Origin: Natrinema salifodinae
Lineage (GTDB): Archaea; Halobacteriota; Halobacteria; Halobacteriales; Natrialbaceae
Length of the DNA: 64,000 nt
Assembly: GCF_900110455.1 (NCBI RefSeq)
Contig: NZ_FOIS01000001.1
Location: 310,001-374,000, forward strand
Reading direction: 5' to 3'
This document shows, one piece after another, positions 43,477 to 52,564 of this stretch (position 1 is the stretch's first letter; the number at the start of each line of letters is the position of its first letter). The translations under genes and the position numbers were made by a program. The notes beneath the pieces are model-generated. The model made no database searches and was not told the origin of the DNA. It saw only the letters and a program-made list of their open reading frames with translations.

Positions 43477-45288
43477 ATGTGTGGAATCATCGGCCGTGTC
43501 GGCGACGGCAACGCCCTGGAACCGTTGCTGACGGGATTGGAGAACCTCGAGTATCGCGGCTACGACTCGGCCGGCGTCGCCGTCCAGAACGGCTCCGGCA
43601 TCAACGTCGAGAAACGCTCCGGGAAGGTCGAGGAGTTGAAGGACTCGATCGGCGAACCTCTCAGCGGTAAAGTCGGGATCGGCCACACCCGCTGGAGCAC
43701 CCACGGCCCGCCGACCGACGAGAACGCCCATCCGCACACCGACGAGAGCGAGGACGTCGCGGTCGTCCACAACGGCATCATCGAGAACTACGTCGAACTC
43801 CGGGAACGCCTCGCTGAGAACGGCTACGAGTTCACCAGCGACACCGACACCGAGGTCATTCCGCACCTCATCCAGTACTACCTCGACGAGGGCCTCGATA
43901 GCGAACTGGCGTTTCGCCGGGCGATCGACGAACTCGAGGGTAGCTACGCCGTCACTGCGATGGTCTCGGGCGAACACGTCCTCTACGCGGCCCGCCAGGG
44001 CTCCCCGCTGGTGGTCGGCATGGAGGACGGCGAGTACTTCCTCGCGAGCGACGTCCCGGCCTTCCTCGAGTACACGGACAGCGTCATCTACCTCGAGGAC
44101 GGGGACGTCGTCATCGTCGACGAGGACGGCGTCGAGTTCACCGACCTCGACGGGGACCCGATCGTGCGCGAGCCCGAGACGGTCGAATGGGACCCCGAAC
44201 AGGCTGGCAAGGGCGAGTACGATCACTTCATGCTCAAGGAGATCAACGAGCAGCCCGTCTCCCTGGCCCAGGCGATCGAGGGACGGATCGACCCCATCAA
44301 CGGCCGGATCGCGCTGTCGGACTTCGAGCCCGGCAGCTTCGCCGACGTCGATAGCGTCCAGTTCGTCGCCTGTGGTACCTCCTACCACGCCGCGCTCTAC
44401 GGCTCGCTCACGCTGAACCAGGCGGGCGTGCAGTCGACCGCGCTGCTGGCCAACGAGTACAGCGTCTCGGCGCCGCCGATCGACGACGACACGCTGGTGG
44501 TCGCGGTCACCCAGAGCGGGGAGACGGCTGACACGCTCAACGCGCTCCGGCGGGCCAACGCCGAAGGGGCGCACACGTTAACGGTGACAAACGTTGTCGG
44601 TTCGACGGCCGCTCGCGAGGCCGACGACGCGCTGTTCATCCGCGCCGGGCCGGAGATCGGCGTCGCCGCGACGAAGACGTTCTCCTCGCAGGCCGTCATG
44701 CTCACGCTGCTGGCTCAGCGCATCACCGACGACCTGCGGGGCGAACCGCCAACGGACCTCGAATCGCTCCTGTCGGCGCTCGATGCAATGCCCGGTGCCA
44801 TCGACAACCTGCTCGACGACTCGGACGCCGCAGAGATCGCCAGGCGATACCGGGACAGCGAGTCGTACTTCTTCATCGGGCGCGGCCTGGGCTATCCGGT
44901 CGCGCTCGAAGGAGCCCTGAAGTTCAAGGAGATCACCTACGAGCACGCCGAGGGCTTCGCTTCCGGCGAGCTCAAACACGGCCCGCTGGCGCTGGTCACC
45001 CCCGACACGCCGGTGTTCGCCATCTTCACCGGTCAGGAGGACGAGAAGACGCTGAAAAACGCCGAGGAGGCCCAGACTCGTGGTGCGCCCGTGATCGCGG
45101 TCTGCCCCGAGGATCATCCGGCCGTCGCGATCGCCGACGACCATCTCGAGATTCCCGAGACCGATCCCGACCTGGCGGGACTGCACGCGAACGTCCAGCT
45201 CCAGTTGGTCTCGTACTACGCCGCGGACCTCCTCGATCGGCCGATCGACAAGCCGCGGAACTTGGCCAAGAGCGTCACGGTCGAGTGA
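43477..45288 (+). CDS. glmS: Glutamine-fructose-6-phosphate aminotransferase
   Basis: 603 residues from ATG 43477. Cys2 (MCGIIGRVGDGN) is the glutaminase nucleophile; YRGYDSAG, HTRWSTHG and HNGIIENY belong to the same domain. The isomerase half has two SIS domains with CGTSYHAALYG, TQSGETADT and FKEITYEHAEGF. It makes glucosamine 6-phosphate, the first step to UDP-GlcNAc. The start is fixed because Cys2 must be exposed. Shares a neighbourhood with glmU and glmM, on the opposite strand from these. Confidence 0.96.
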   Translation: MCGIIGRVGDGNALEPLLTGLENLEYRGYDSAGVAVQNGSGINVEKRSGKVEELKDSIGEPLSGKVGIGHTRWSTHGPPTDENAHPHTDESEDVAVVHNGIIENYVELRERLAENGYEFTSDTDTEVIPHLIQYYLDEGLDSELAFRRAIDELEGSYAVTAMVSGEHVLYAARQGSPLVVGMEDGEYFLASDVPAFLEYTDSVIYLEDGDVVIVDEDGVEFTDLDGDPIVREPETVEWDPEQAGKGEYDHFMLKEINEQPVSLAQAIEGRIDPINGRIALSDFEPGSFADVDSVQFVACGTSYHAALYGSLTLNQAGVQSTALLANEYSVSAPPIDDDTLVVAVTQSGETADTLNALRRANAEGAHTLTVTNVVGSTAAREADDALFIRAGPEIGVAATKTFSSQAVMLTLLAQRITDDLRGEPPTDLESLLSALDAMPGAIDNLLDDSDAAEIARRYRDSESYFFIGRGLGYPVALEGALKFKEITYEHAEGFASGELKHGPLALVTPDTPVFAIFTGQEDEKTLKNAEEAQTRGAPVIAVCPEDHPAVAIADDHLEIPETDPDLAGLHANVQLQLVSYYAADLLDRPIDKPRNLAKSVTVE

Positions 45289-45799
45289 TCGGCGTCGCGA
45301 TGGGGCGCCGTGGTGTCGTCGGTGTCTCGGTTCGGTCGCCGCTGGTCGGCGGTCACGGACGCGCCGCTGGTCGGCGTCGTCGCGACGAACGAGGACCGCT
45401 GTCGGATTCGAGTACACTGCCGGCGTAACTGGTCGGGTGATTCGTCCCGAACGGGTCGACGAATCGTGACACGGACTCCGGCCGGCAGCGGACGCGGCCT
45501 CGAGGCCACGGGACGCGAAACCACCCCCGTAGTTCCCGTCCGCGCGGCGTCGATCCGCGACCCGTACTCGAACGACCTCGGAATCGTTCGCGGAGGGTAC
45601 TGCGGCGATCGAGCGTCCGGCGACGGCGGCACCGATTGTCGCCGGTCCCGTCGGTATCGATCGATACCCTCCAGTTCGACTAGGTGTTCGACTAGGATAT
45701 AAAGGACGTACCTGATAGCTACGGGTGGCTCGCCTGGCCGCCGACCTCGACCGACGGCGATCGGGCAGCGAGATCGAGAGTCGCAGTGGGTCGATCGAC
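45289..45799. other. Convergent gap between glmS and glmU with a plus-strand promoter-like site
   Basis: 511 bases without a convincing gene. GTTCGACTAGG occurs twice (45674-45684 and 45686-45696), followed directly by TATAAA at 45698-45703 in plus orientation. A transcript from about 45725 would run antisense into the 3' end of glmU. The tract before it is Arg/Gly-coding-like in one frame but shows no family. Confidence 0.45.
45674..45703 (+). promoter_or_regulatory. Tandem repeat with TATAAA box
   Basis: Two 12-base-spaced copies of GTTCGACTAGG just upstream of TATAAA; no coding gene starts downstream on this strand, so it may drive an antisense or small RNA (inference). Confidence 0.4.
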
Positions 45800-46981
45800 C
45801 TATCGGTCCCGGTCGACGGTTTCGCCGGGACGCGTGGTCGCACCGGTGTCGAGTTTCAGCCCGGGGGTTAGACTCGTGTTAATCCCGGTTTTGACCCCGT
45901 CGCCGGCGACGACGCCGAACTTCCGCCGGTCGGTCGAGACGCGCTCGCCCTTGACGGTAAAGCGAATATCGTCGTCGTCGTGCCGGAGGTTCGCCACGTT
46001 CGTCCCCGCCCCGAAGTTCACGTCCCGGCCGAGCACGCTGTCGCCGACGTACGAGAGGTGACTGACTGACGCGTCCCGCATGAGCACGCTGTTTTTCACC
46101 TCGACCCCGTTCCCGACGGAGACGTCCGCCCCGAGCAGCGTCGCCCCGCGGACGTAGGCGTTGGGTCCGACGGTCGCACCCTCGCGGATCAGCGCCGGAC
46201 CCTCGATCACGGCGCCCGGTTTCACCGTCGCGCCCGCCTCGACGACCACGTCGCCCTCGACGTGGGCGGCGTCGCTGACGTCGCCGTCGATCCGGCGGTC
46301 GAGCTCGGCGAGCTTCCACTCGTTGGCCTCGAGCAGTTCCCAGGGTCGACCGACGTCTAGCCACCGGTCGAGGGTCACCGGCGTGACCGCGTACCGGTCG
46401 ATGACGCGGGCGAGCACGTCCGTGATCTCGTGTTCGCCGCGCTCGCTGGCGGGGACTTCGAGCCACTCGCGGGCCTCGGCGGGGAAGGCGTAGGCACCGG
46501 CGTTGGCGAGGTTCGTCGGCGGATCCGCGGGCTTTTCGACGATGTCAGTAATCGTTCCGTCGGTCGTGCTCAGCACGCCGTAGTTCCGCGGGTGGGCGAC
46601 CTCGGCGGCGCAGACCGCCGGACACTCCGTGAACAGGCGGTCGATTGCGGCCGGATCGTAGAGATTGTCGCCGTTCAGAACGGCAAACGGCCCCTCGATG
46701 TGTTCCCGAGCGGTGTTGACGGCGTGGGCCGTCCCGGCCTGTTCCTCCTGGACGGCGTAGGAGACGGGGACGCCCCGGTATTCCTCGCCGAAGTACCCCC
46801 GGACGGTCTCGGCTTCGTACCCGACGACGAGCACGATTTCGTCGGCGCCGGCGTCGACGGCGGCGTCGACGGTATGGGCCGCGAGCGGTCGATCGGCGAC
46901 CGGCAGCATCGGTTTCGGTCGAGATGCGGAAAGCGGTCTGATCCGTGTGCCCTCACCTGCCGTGAGAACGATGGCTTTCAT
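45800..46981 (-). CDS. glmU: Bifunctional GlcNAc-1-P uridylyltransferase / GlcN-1-P acetyltransferase (GlmU-type)
   Basis: 393 residues from ATG 46981; a doubled ATG at 46984 is equally possible. N-terminal nucleotidyltransferase (1-225): VLTAGEGTRIRPLSASRPKP, VLNGDNLYDP and VEKPADPP. C-terminal left-handed beta helix with hexapeptide repeats (about 245-350) carries the acetyltransferase. It acetylates GlcN-1-P and then couples it to UTP, giving UDP-GlcNAc. Archaeal enzymes of this type may also use glucose-1-P or dTTP; I cannot tell. Genome neighbourhood with glmS and glmM supports the amino-sugar role. Confidence 0.93.
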   Translation of the reverse strand: MKAIVLTAGEGTRIRPLSASRPKPMLPVADRPLAAHTVDAAVDAGADEIVLVVGYEAETVRGYFGEEYRGVPVSYAVQEEQAGTAHAVNTAREHIEGPFAVLNGDNLYDPAAIDRLFTECPAVCAAEVAHPRNYGVLSTTDGTITDIVEKPADPPTNLANAGAYAFPAEAREWLEVPASERGEHEITDVLARVIDRYAVTPVTLDRWLDVGRPWELLEANEWKLAELDRRIDGDVSDAAHVEGDVVVEAGATVKPGAVIEGPALIREGATVGPNAYVRGATLLGADVSVGNGVEVKNSVLMRDASVSHLSYVGDSVLGRDVNFGAGTNVANLRHDDDDIRFTVKGERVSTDRRKFGVVAGDGVKTGINTSLTPGLKLDTGATTRPGETVDRDR

Positions 46982-47011
46982 CACGCCGACGTACCTCGAT
47001 CCGGGGGATAA

Positions 47012-47221
47012 TTATAGGGTTTCTACACCGGTCGGGATCGGGATCTCTCGATTCGGCCGGCGGTTCGTCTGACCGCCGACTCGGTCCGGCCCCTCGAGAC
47101 TTAGGATCGCCGCGGTACCGACCGTGCTCAACCAGGCCGCTCGCTCGGACCGTCGTTCGCGTTCCGGTGTGACGATCGCGATCTCGTCCGCCGAGCCACC
47201 GATCTCCCAACTGCAACACAT
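47012..47221 (-). CDS. Hypothetical small protein (weak; DUF7511-like pattern)
   Basis: 69 residues from ATG 47221, with TAATAC about 24 bases upstream. It starts MCCSWEIGGSADEIAIVTPE and continues SERAAWLSTVGTAAILSL; the order IVTPE, then SE, then WLS, then a hydrophobic-SL end recalls the CTITPRE-SEAEQLTTWLSADAA pattern of the gene at 9487. The C-terminal 25 residues are Arg/Pro-rich. If real it lies just upstream of glmU on the same strand. Confidence 0.4.
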   Translation of the reverse strand: MCCSWEIGGSADEIAIVTPERERRSERAAWLSTVGTAAILSLEGPDRVGGQTNRRPNREIPIPTGVETL

Positions 47222-47407
47222 GTAATATACCGTGAAAGACCGTATTACCCCAACGTAATATCTAATTTCTTACGAATGAGCCGCTAATACGTTCGTTATG
47301 CGGACTCTCTTCGGGACCGATTACTCGCCGAAGAAAGCAATGACTAACTGCGACGATATTGATTATGCGGTCTATATTAAATACCGTTCTGTGGCTACGG
47401 GCTGTTG
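47222..47407. promoter_or_regulatory. AT-rich promoter region
   Basis: 186 bases, strikingly AT-rich for the host, between the divergent small genes; CTATATTAAATACC at about 47371-47384 fits a TATA box for the plus-strand gene at 47408. Confidence 0.5.
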
Positions 47408-47614
47408 ATGTCGACGGATCCATCCGCGAAGTGGACGCCCATGTCGTCCCGTCAGCAAACGAGCGCACCCCGTTGTGTTAACTGTGGCAACCAGGTGACC
47501 CGCCAGTTCGCCCGCGTCTTCGGCGACAACCGCGACGTCGTCCACGCCTGCCCCGACTGCGCCACCTATCGCGAGATGAAGACGTCGGATTTCATCCCTG
47601 AAGAAGCCAGATAA
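47408..47614 (+). CDS. DUF7563-type zinc-ribbon protein
   Basis: 68 residues from ATG 47408, or 57 from the ATG at 47441, where the family core begins. Four Cys in two pairs, CVNCGN near the start and CPDCAT near the end, enclose QVTRQFARVFGDNRDVVHA, the signature of the haloarchaeal DUF7563 family. It binds one zinc ion (inference) and may contact nucleic acid. The TATA box at about 47371-47384 suits the earlier ATG. Placed between glmU and glmM. Confidence 0.75.
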   Translation: MSTDPSAKWTPMSSRQQTSAPRCVNCGNQVTRQFARVFGDNRDVVHACPDCATYREMKTSDFIPEEAR

Positions 47615-47787
47615 TCGGTTCGTCGAGCCCGGTTCATCTCGAGTCCGTGTGAGCGTCTGTCGTCGCGTGCCAGTTCTCCCGCCAGGCGACTGGTGCTCGC
47701 CGACCGAGACAAGGGCCGTCCCGTCCTCCGTTCGATCTCATCGGAATCAGCGTCCAACCGCACCCAGCGCCGCCCGGATCGGCGCGT

Positions 47788-49113
47788 TCAGGCGTTCGCC
47801 GGGAGCGCGTCGGTAACCAGCGTCTGTGCCGTCTCGAACAGCGCCTCGGCGTCGTCCGCCGACCGCGCCTCCGCGGTGACCCGAATCAGGGGCTGCGTTC
47901 CGCTCGCCCGCAGCAAGAACCACCCGTCCTCGGTCTCGACGCGCACCCCGTCGAGCGCGTCGACCTCGTCGTAGCGTTCGGTCACCAGACCCTCGACCTC
48001 GGTCATCACCGCCGCCTTGTCCTCGACCTCGATCGACGTGCGCCGGATCGGATACTGACTGATGCTGTCGACGAGCGCCGACATCGGTCCGCGTTCGGCG
48101 ACCAACTCGACCAGTTTGCAGGCCGCAAGCGGGCCGTCCGGACAGCGCGTCTCTCCGGGCCAGATCCAGGCGCCGCTGGGTTCGCCGCCGAAGACGACGT
48201 CGTCCTCGGTTGTCCGCTCCGCGACGTAGACGTCCCCGACCTGCGTGCGGGTCAGCGACGCACCGACGCCCGCCAGAGCGTCGTCGACGGCCAGGCTGGT
48301 GTCGACGGGGGCGGCGACTCGATCGCCCTCGCCGGCGGCCTCGCGAGCGAACACGGCGAGCAGGGCGTCTTTCGGGACGAACGTGCCGGTCTCGTCGACC
48401 GCCAGCATCCGGTCGGCGTCGCCGTCGTGACCGATTCCGAGGGCGGCGTCCGTCTCCGCGACGAGCGTCGACAGCGTCTCGAGGGTCTCCGCGGTCGGCT
48501 CGCTCGGCCGGCCGGGGAACGAGCCGTCCGCCTGGCCGTTCAGCGTGCGGACCCGACATCCCAGATCGTCGAGCACCGCCGCCGTCACGCCGCCGGCGCC
48601 GTTCCCCACGTCGACGACGACGCTCGGCGGATCGTCGAGGTCGACCGCCTCTTTGAGCGCCGCGGCGTGGTGTTGCCGGACGCCGTCGCGGTGGCGGCGG
48701 TCGCCGACCCCGTCCCACGCGGCGAGGTCGTAGTCGTCCCTGCGGAGCCGTCGCTCGATCGCGTCGCGCTGATCGGGGCCGAAGGCCTTCCCGGACGGGT
48801 TCCAGAGCTTGATCCCGTTGTCCGTCGCCGGGTTGTGCGAGGCCGTCACGACGACCCCCGCGTCGGCGTCGAGGTGCTCGATCGCGCGGGCGACCGTCGG
48901 CGTCGCCTGGACGCCCACTTCGAGGACGTCCGCGCCGCACTCCCGCAGCCCCGCGCCGACCGCGTCGACGAGCATCGAACCGCTCTCGCGGACGTCGCGA
49001 CCGACGACGACGCGTTCGTATCCCTCGGAGGCGACCGCACGGCCGACCGACAGCGCCAGGTCGGCCGTCACCTCGCTTCCGACCCGTCCGCGAATACCAC
49101 TGGTTCCGAACAT
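47788..49113 (-). CDS. glmM: Phosphoglucosamine mutase
   Basis: 441 residues from ATG 49113. Of the alpha-D-phosphohexomutase fold: the active-site Ser in VVVTASHNPATDNGIKLW, the Mg loop GIGHDGDADRMLAV, the sugar-binding GGEPSGAWIW and the phosphate-binding RASGTQPLIRV near the C-terminus. It converts GlcN-6-P to GlcN-1-P, the step between GlmS and GlmU. Specificity (glucosamine vs. mannose/glucose) is set by context, since the cluster has glmS and glmU. Start MFGTSGIRGR is the family start. Confidence 0.93.
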   Translation of the reverse strand: MFGTSGIRGRVGSEVTADLALSVGRAVASEGYERVVVGRDVRESGSMLVDAVGAGLRECGADVLEVGVQATPTVARAIEHLDADAGVVVTASHNPATDNGIKLWNPSGKAFGPDQRDAIERRLRRDDYDLAAWDGVGDRRHRDGVRQHHAAALKEAVDLDDPPSVVVDVGNGAGGVTAAVLDDLGCRVRTLNGQADGSFPGRPSEPTAETLETLSTLVAETDAALGIGHDGDADRMLAVDETGTFVPKDALLAVFAREAAGEGDRVAAPVDTSLAVDDALAGVGASLTRTQVGDVYVAERTTEDDVVFGGEPSGAWIWPGETRCPDGPLAACKLVELVAERGPMSALVDSISQYPIRRTSIEVEDKAAVMTEVEGLVTERYDEVDALDGVRVETEDGWFLLRASGTQPLIRVTAEARSADDAEALFETAQTLVTDALPANA

Positions 49114-49504
49114 ACCCGTTCCTGAATCGGGCCTCTGCCTTACTATGCATGGGCTAAACCGGCAAGCCATCCGCCGAAATTCGCCGCTCGGTCACGCGTG
49201 ACGCGGGTTCGCGAACCCCGTCGATCGATACCGATCCGCGCCGTCCGCCCGGAATCCGAACGTCGCTATACAATTGTTAGTTCCTCCCTGTCGATTTGAA
49301 CTGTCAGTACCGTATATGTGAGTCAGGCCGGTACGACCGCGTGAGAATGCTAGCGGCACTGCACGGATTCAGCCGATGCTCTTCGATCGCCGACGGACTT
49401 CGCTTCCTCCCGACCGGCACACGTTGCGGCGGTGAATCGCCGTCTCAGCCACCGCGAACGCTGCGGTTCGACCGCTCGTCCGCCGTCCGCGCGGGTCGAT
49501 ACGC
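49114..49504. other. Intergenic region between glmM and a winged-helix gene
   Basis: 391 bases, divergent promoters. AT-rich spots CTATACAATTG at about 49265-49275 and CGTATATGTG at about 49312-49321 are possible boxes. No gene seen; frames in it are Arg-rich. Confidence 0.4.
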
Positions 49505-49822
49505 ATGAGCGCGACCGAGCCCGATACCGACACCGAAGCCGAGGAAAACGGCGAGGCAACCGACCCGACGACGTCCGACGAGCGCGACGCGCTCGCCGAG
49601 CTCCCGCCCAGCTCGAAACTGGTCTACAAGGTTCTCGAGTACGAGGGCCCGCTGACCCAGGAGGGAATCGCCGCCGAGTCCCGGCTCTGTCCCCGGACCG
49701 TCCGCTACGCGCTGGGGAAACTGGAGGATCAGGATCTCGTGAGCAGCCGCGTCTGTCTCGAGGACGCCAGGCAGTCGAAGTATCGGATCGGCGAGCCCGA
49801 CGATCGGACGATCCGGACGTGA
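49505..49822 (+). CDS. Winged-helix (TrmB/MarR-like) regulator
   Basis: 105 residues. An acidic ~33-residue start (Glu/Asp/Thr) is followed by the winged helix: LPPSSKLVYKVLEYEGPLTQ and EGIAAESRLCPRTVRYALGK, which has the recognition helix, then LEDQDLVSSRVCLEDARQSK as the wing. This small form is common in haloarchaea. Target unknown. Divergent from glmM and convergent with the GNAT-like gene. Confidence 0.82.
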   Translation: MSATEPDTDTEAEENGEATDPTTSDERDALAELPPSSKLVYKVLEYEGPLTQEGIAAESRLCPRTVRYALGKLEDQDLVSSRVCLEDARQSKYRIGEPDDRTIRT

Positions 49823-49872
49823 TCGTGAGAATCGGGACGACGAGCCGACGCGAGGACTGATAACCGCGATAT

Positions 49873-49922
49873 CAGGACGTTACGGGGCGTTACAGGACGT
49901 TACAGGACGTTACAGGACGTTA
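49873..49922. repeat. 10-base tandem repeat at the FemAB-like gene stop
   Basis: Five units of CAGGACGTTA (second unit CGGGGCGTTA); the last holds the stop codon TTA/TAA of the minus-strand gene at 49920. Confidence 0.75.
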
Positions 49923-50933
49923 CCGGTGTTTCTGATACTGGTCGACCAGGAGATCGATTCCGAACACCCCGGACGTGATCTCGTAGTGGGTCTCGAGCCG
50001 GGGGTTGAACTTCGCCTTGTAGCGGTTGATGCTCGGCACGCCGGCGCCGACCAGATCGTACTCGTCGATTCCATCGCGTAGCCCGTCGCGCATGACGTGC
50101 CAGTCGAGCAGGTCGTTGATCGCGATGTCGACGTCCGCGTCGGGTTTGACGCCGCCCTGCCACCGGTAGCGCGTCCGGTCGGACTCGAGGACTAAGATGC
50201 CGCCGAGGAACTCGCCGTCGACGCGGCAGACGTAGGGCCGAACCGCACCGTCGGGCAACTGTTCGTACAGCGACCGCGCAAACGCGGGACGCATGTGAAA
50301 CGCCTGTCCCTGGTTCTCGTAGCGCTTCCGGACCTGGTCGACGATGCGTTCGACGTCGTCGGCGTCGCCCTCCTCGATCACGTAGCTGTCTGCGTCGGCG
50401 TTGCGGACGTTGCTTCGCGCGTCGCTGCTGAACCGCTTCAGCAGTTCTTCTTCGGTGCCGTCGAGGTCGACGATGTAGGTGTGGCCCGGTTCGACGTCGT
50501 ACTCGTTCCAGGCGAACGGGCGGATATCGTCGAACTCGGCGCCGGCGACGAATTTGCAGTACAGCGGCGAGAGCTCGTCTTCGATCCACTCGTGACAGCC
50601 CTCGAGAAACCGCTTGATCCGGCGGTCGGCCTTGCGCTGTTTGAGCTTGTCGACGTTCAGCAGGGCGGGACCGAGATACGCCGTCCACGACTGCGGTGCC
50701 GGGGAGAACGCACCGGTGATCGGCCCCTTGCTGTACTCGAAGAGGGGGAAGATCCCGACCGGTTCCTGTCCCTTGAATCCGGCGAGCAAGTGGGGGGTCG
50801 TGTCGGTCTCCGCAGCCTGCAATCGGATCGATTCGACCCGGAAGAACGGGTTCGCTCCGTCGGCGCGGTCGGCGTAGCGGTTCCACTCGTCGGCGTCGTG
50901 CTGCGGATCCAGGGTGCGGATGTCGATGCTCAT
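49920..50933 (-). CDS. FemAB/GNAT-like acyltransferase
   Basis: 337 residues from ATG 50933. It reads as a tandem GNAT of the FemAB/BioF2-like type: an N-terminal half with HLLAGFKGQEPVGIFPLFEY, a middle SSDARSNVRNADADSY, and a C-terminal core GEFLGGILVLESDRTRYRWQ with the ending VPSINRYKAKFNPRLETHYE, the hallmark of acyl- or aminoacyl-transferring GNATs of polysaccharide operons. It probably modifies an amino sugar or lipid. Its ATG overlaps the stop of the AlkP gene (ATGA), so the pair is translationally coupled. Confidence 0.78.
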   Translation of the reverse strand: MSIDIRTLDPQHDADEWNRYADRADGANPFFRVESIRLQAAETDTTPHLLAGFKGQEPVGIFPLFEYSKGPITGAFSPAPQSWTAYLGPALLNVDKLKQRKADRRIKRFLEGCHEWIEDELSPLYCKFVAGAEFDDIRPFAWNEYDVEPGHTYIVDLDGTEEELLKRFSSDARSNVRNADADSYVIEEGDADDVERIVDQVRKRYENQGQAFHMRPAFARSLYEQLPDGAVRPYVCRVDGEFLGGILVLESDRTRYRWQGGVKPDADVDIAINDLLDWHVMRDGLRDGIDEYDLVGAGVPSINRYKAKFNPRLETHYEITSGVFGIDLLVDQYQKHR

Positions 50934-52564
50934 AGGTAGCCGAGGTCGGAGAGTCGATCTTCGACGGTGCTGTCGTCGGTCGCCGTGATCGGCGACGGCT
51001 CGTAGTCGGGGTACTCGCGTTCCGTTTCCGTTCCTCGGTCGACGACCGGGAGCGGCGTCCCGTCCATCGCGACGTCGATCGGCACGTCGAACAGCGAGCA
51101 GATCGTCGGCGCGACGTCGAAGATCGTCGCGTCCCCGATCGCGGCCGACTCGTCGAACGCCGAACCGGCGGCCGCGATGACGCCGGTTCGCTTGTGGTTC
51201 CACGGTTCCATCGGCTCGCCGAACCGCTCCCTCCCGAGGTCGGCGGCGATCGCGTTGTCGAACGCCGCCGGAACCGTCACGATGTCGGGCGCTCGATCGA
51301 CGTGTGGCCCCTCGAAGAACGTTTCCCGCGGCTCGACGGCGTCGAACATCGGCTCGCCGTCGGGCGTGCGAACGGCCGACAGCTCCTCGATGAGCGCCTC
51401 GCGGACGGCCTCGTACTCCGATTCGGGCACCTGGCCGTTCGGTTCGCGACCCTCGAGGTTGATCCGAACGCCGAGTTCGCTCTTCGAGCGGACGTACGCT
51501 CGCGAATTCGGGAAGTCGACCTGTTCGCTCGCCGCCCGGATCATATCGTTTGGCACCCGTTTACCGATCGGTTCTTTCAGCCCCACGTAGTCGAGCGCGC
51601 TCGCGACGCGCTGGGTGGTGAGCCCGACTTTCGCGGCCAGGTTCATCGCCCGCTCGAGCGGACTCGGCTCGTGGTCGCCGGCCTCGGCCCCCTCGAGCAG
51701 GTCGTTCTCCCAGCTTTTCGACCAATCGGGCATCCCTTCGCCGCCGCTGCGGGCGCTCACGTCGCCTCGATCCCGGAGGAACTCGTTGACCCGGAACTCG
51801 TCGCCGCTTACCTTCCCCATTCCGTGGTCGCTGACGACCAGGACGTTCTCGGGATCGGTTCGCTCGATCGTTTCCGCGACCTGGCGATCGACCTCGCGGT
51901 AGACCGCCTCGATCGCGCGCTTGTCTCCCGGCCGTTCGTGGAACACCGAGTCGGTCTGCTGGAACTGGACGAAGCCGAACTCTGGCGAGAACCGCCGGCA
52001 GAGATACCGGAATGCCTGCCCTCGAAGCTCCACGGTCCGTTCGTACCCCTCGATCGAACGGTCCGGATGCGGACTGCTCTGGGGGTAGATCCAGTACTCG
52101 CCGCCGCAAGCCAGCTTCACGTCCTCGAGGATCCCCTCGGGGTGACAGCCCGGCTCCTCGGGCGCGGTCAGGCCCGGAATCAACGCGCCGTCGAACTCCC
52201 GCGCCGGATGGGTCACCGGCACGTTGACGACGACGCTCGAGTGGCCGTGATCGCTCAACAGTTCCCAGACCGGCCGTTCGCGGACGTGACTCGCGTTGAC
52301 GACGTCCCAGTCGTAGCCGTCGAACGAGAGGAAATCGTAGACGCCGTGCTTTCCCGGGTTCTTCCCGGTGTACAGCGATGGCCAGGCGCTCGCGGTCCAG
52401 GGTGGTATTTGAGACTCGAGCGGCCCTGCGGTCCCGCCGTCGAACAGTCGTCGTAAAGTAGGGAGGTCGCCCGACTCGAACATCGGCTCGAGCACCGGCC
52501 GGCAGCCGGCGTCCAGCCCCACGACGAGCAGACGAAGGTCTCCGCCGTCGGTCGAACCTGCCAT
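50930..52564 (-). CDS. AlkP-superfamily phosphodiesterase/hydrolase
   Basis: 544 residues. The alkaline phosphatase superfamily fold: metal-binding Asp in VVGLDAG near 14-20, the nucleophile Thr/Ser region PPWTASAWPSLYTGKNPGKH, SDHGMGK near 244-250 and the last metal His in EPWNHKRTGV. Members of the type I phosphodiesterase / nucleotide pyrophosphatase group act on phosphate diesters or on lipid-linked substrates. There is no signal peptide and no membrane segment, so it may be cytosolic. Operon with the FemAB-like gene; divergent from the DegT aminotransferase. A role in lipid-linked glycan or phosphodiester tailoring is inference. Confidence 0.85.
   Translation of the reverse strand: MAGSTDGGDLRLLVVGLDAGCRPVLEPMFESGDLPTLRRLFDGGTAGPLESQIPPWTASAWPSLYTGKNPGKHGVYDFLSFDGYDWDVVNASHVRERPVWELLSDHGHSSVVVNVPVTHPAREFDGALIPGLTAPEEPGCHPEGILEDVKLACGGEYWIYPQSSPHPDRSIEGYERTVELRGQAFRYLCRRFSPEFGFVQFQQTDSVFHERPGDKRAIEAVYREVDRQVAETIERTDPENVLVVSDHGMGKVSGDEFRVNEFLRDRGDVSARSGGEGMPDWSKSWENDLLEGAEAGDHEPSPLERAMNLAAKVGLTTQRVASALDYVGLKEPIGKRVPNDMIRAASEQVDFPNSRAYVRSKSELGVRINLEGREPNGQVPESEYEAVREALIEELSAVRTPDGEPMFDAVEPRETFFEGPHVDRAPDIVTVPAAFDNAIAADLGRERFGEPMEPWNHKRTGVIAAAGSAFDESAAIGDATIFDVAPTICSLFDVPIDVAMDGTPLPVVDRGTETEREYPDYEPSPITATDDSTVEDRLSDLGYL

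Noticed and set aside
45310-45702. 130-codon plus-strand frame between glmS and glmU
   Set aside because: Arg/Ser/Thr-rich without hydrophobic core; the stretch looks non-coding.
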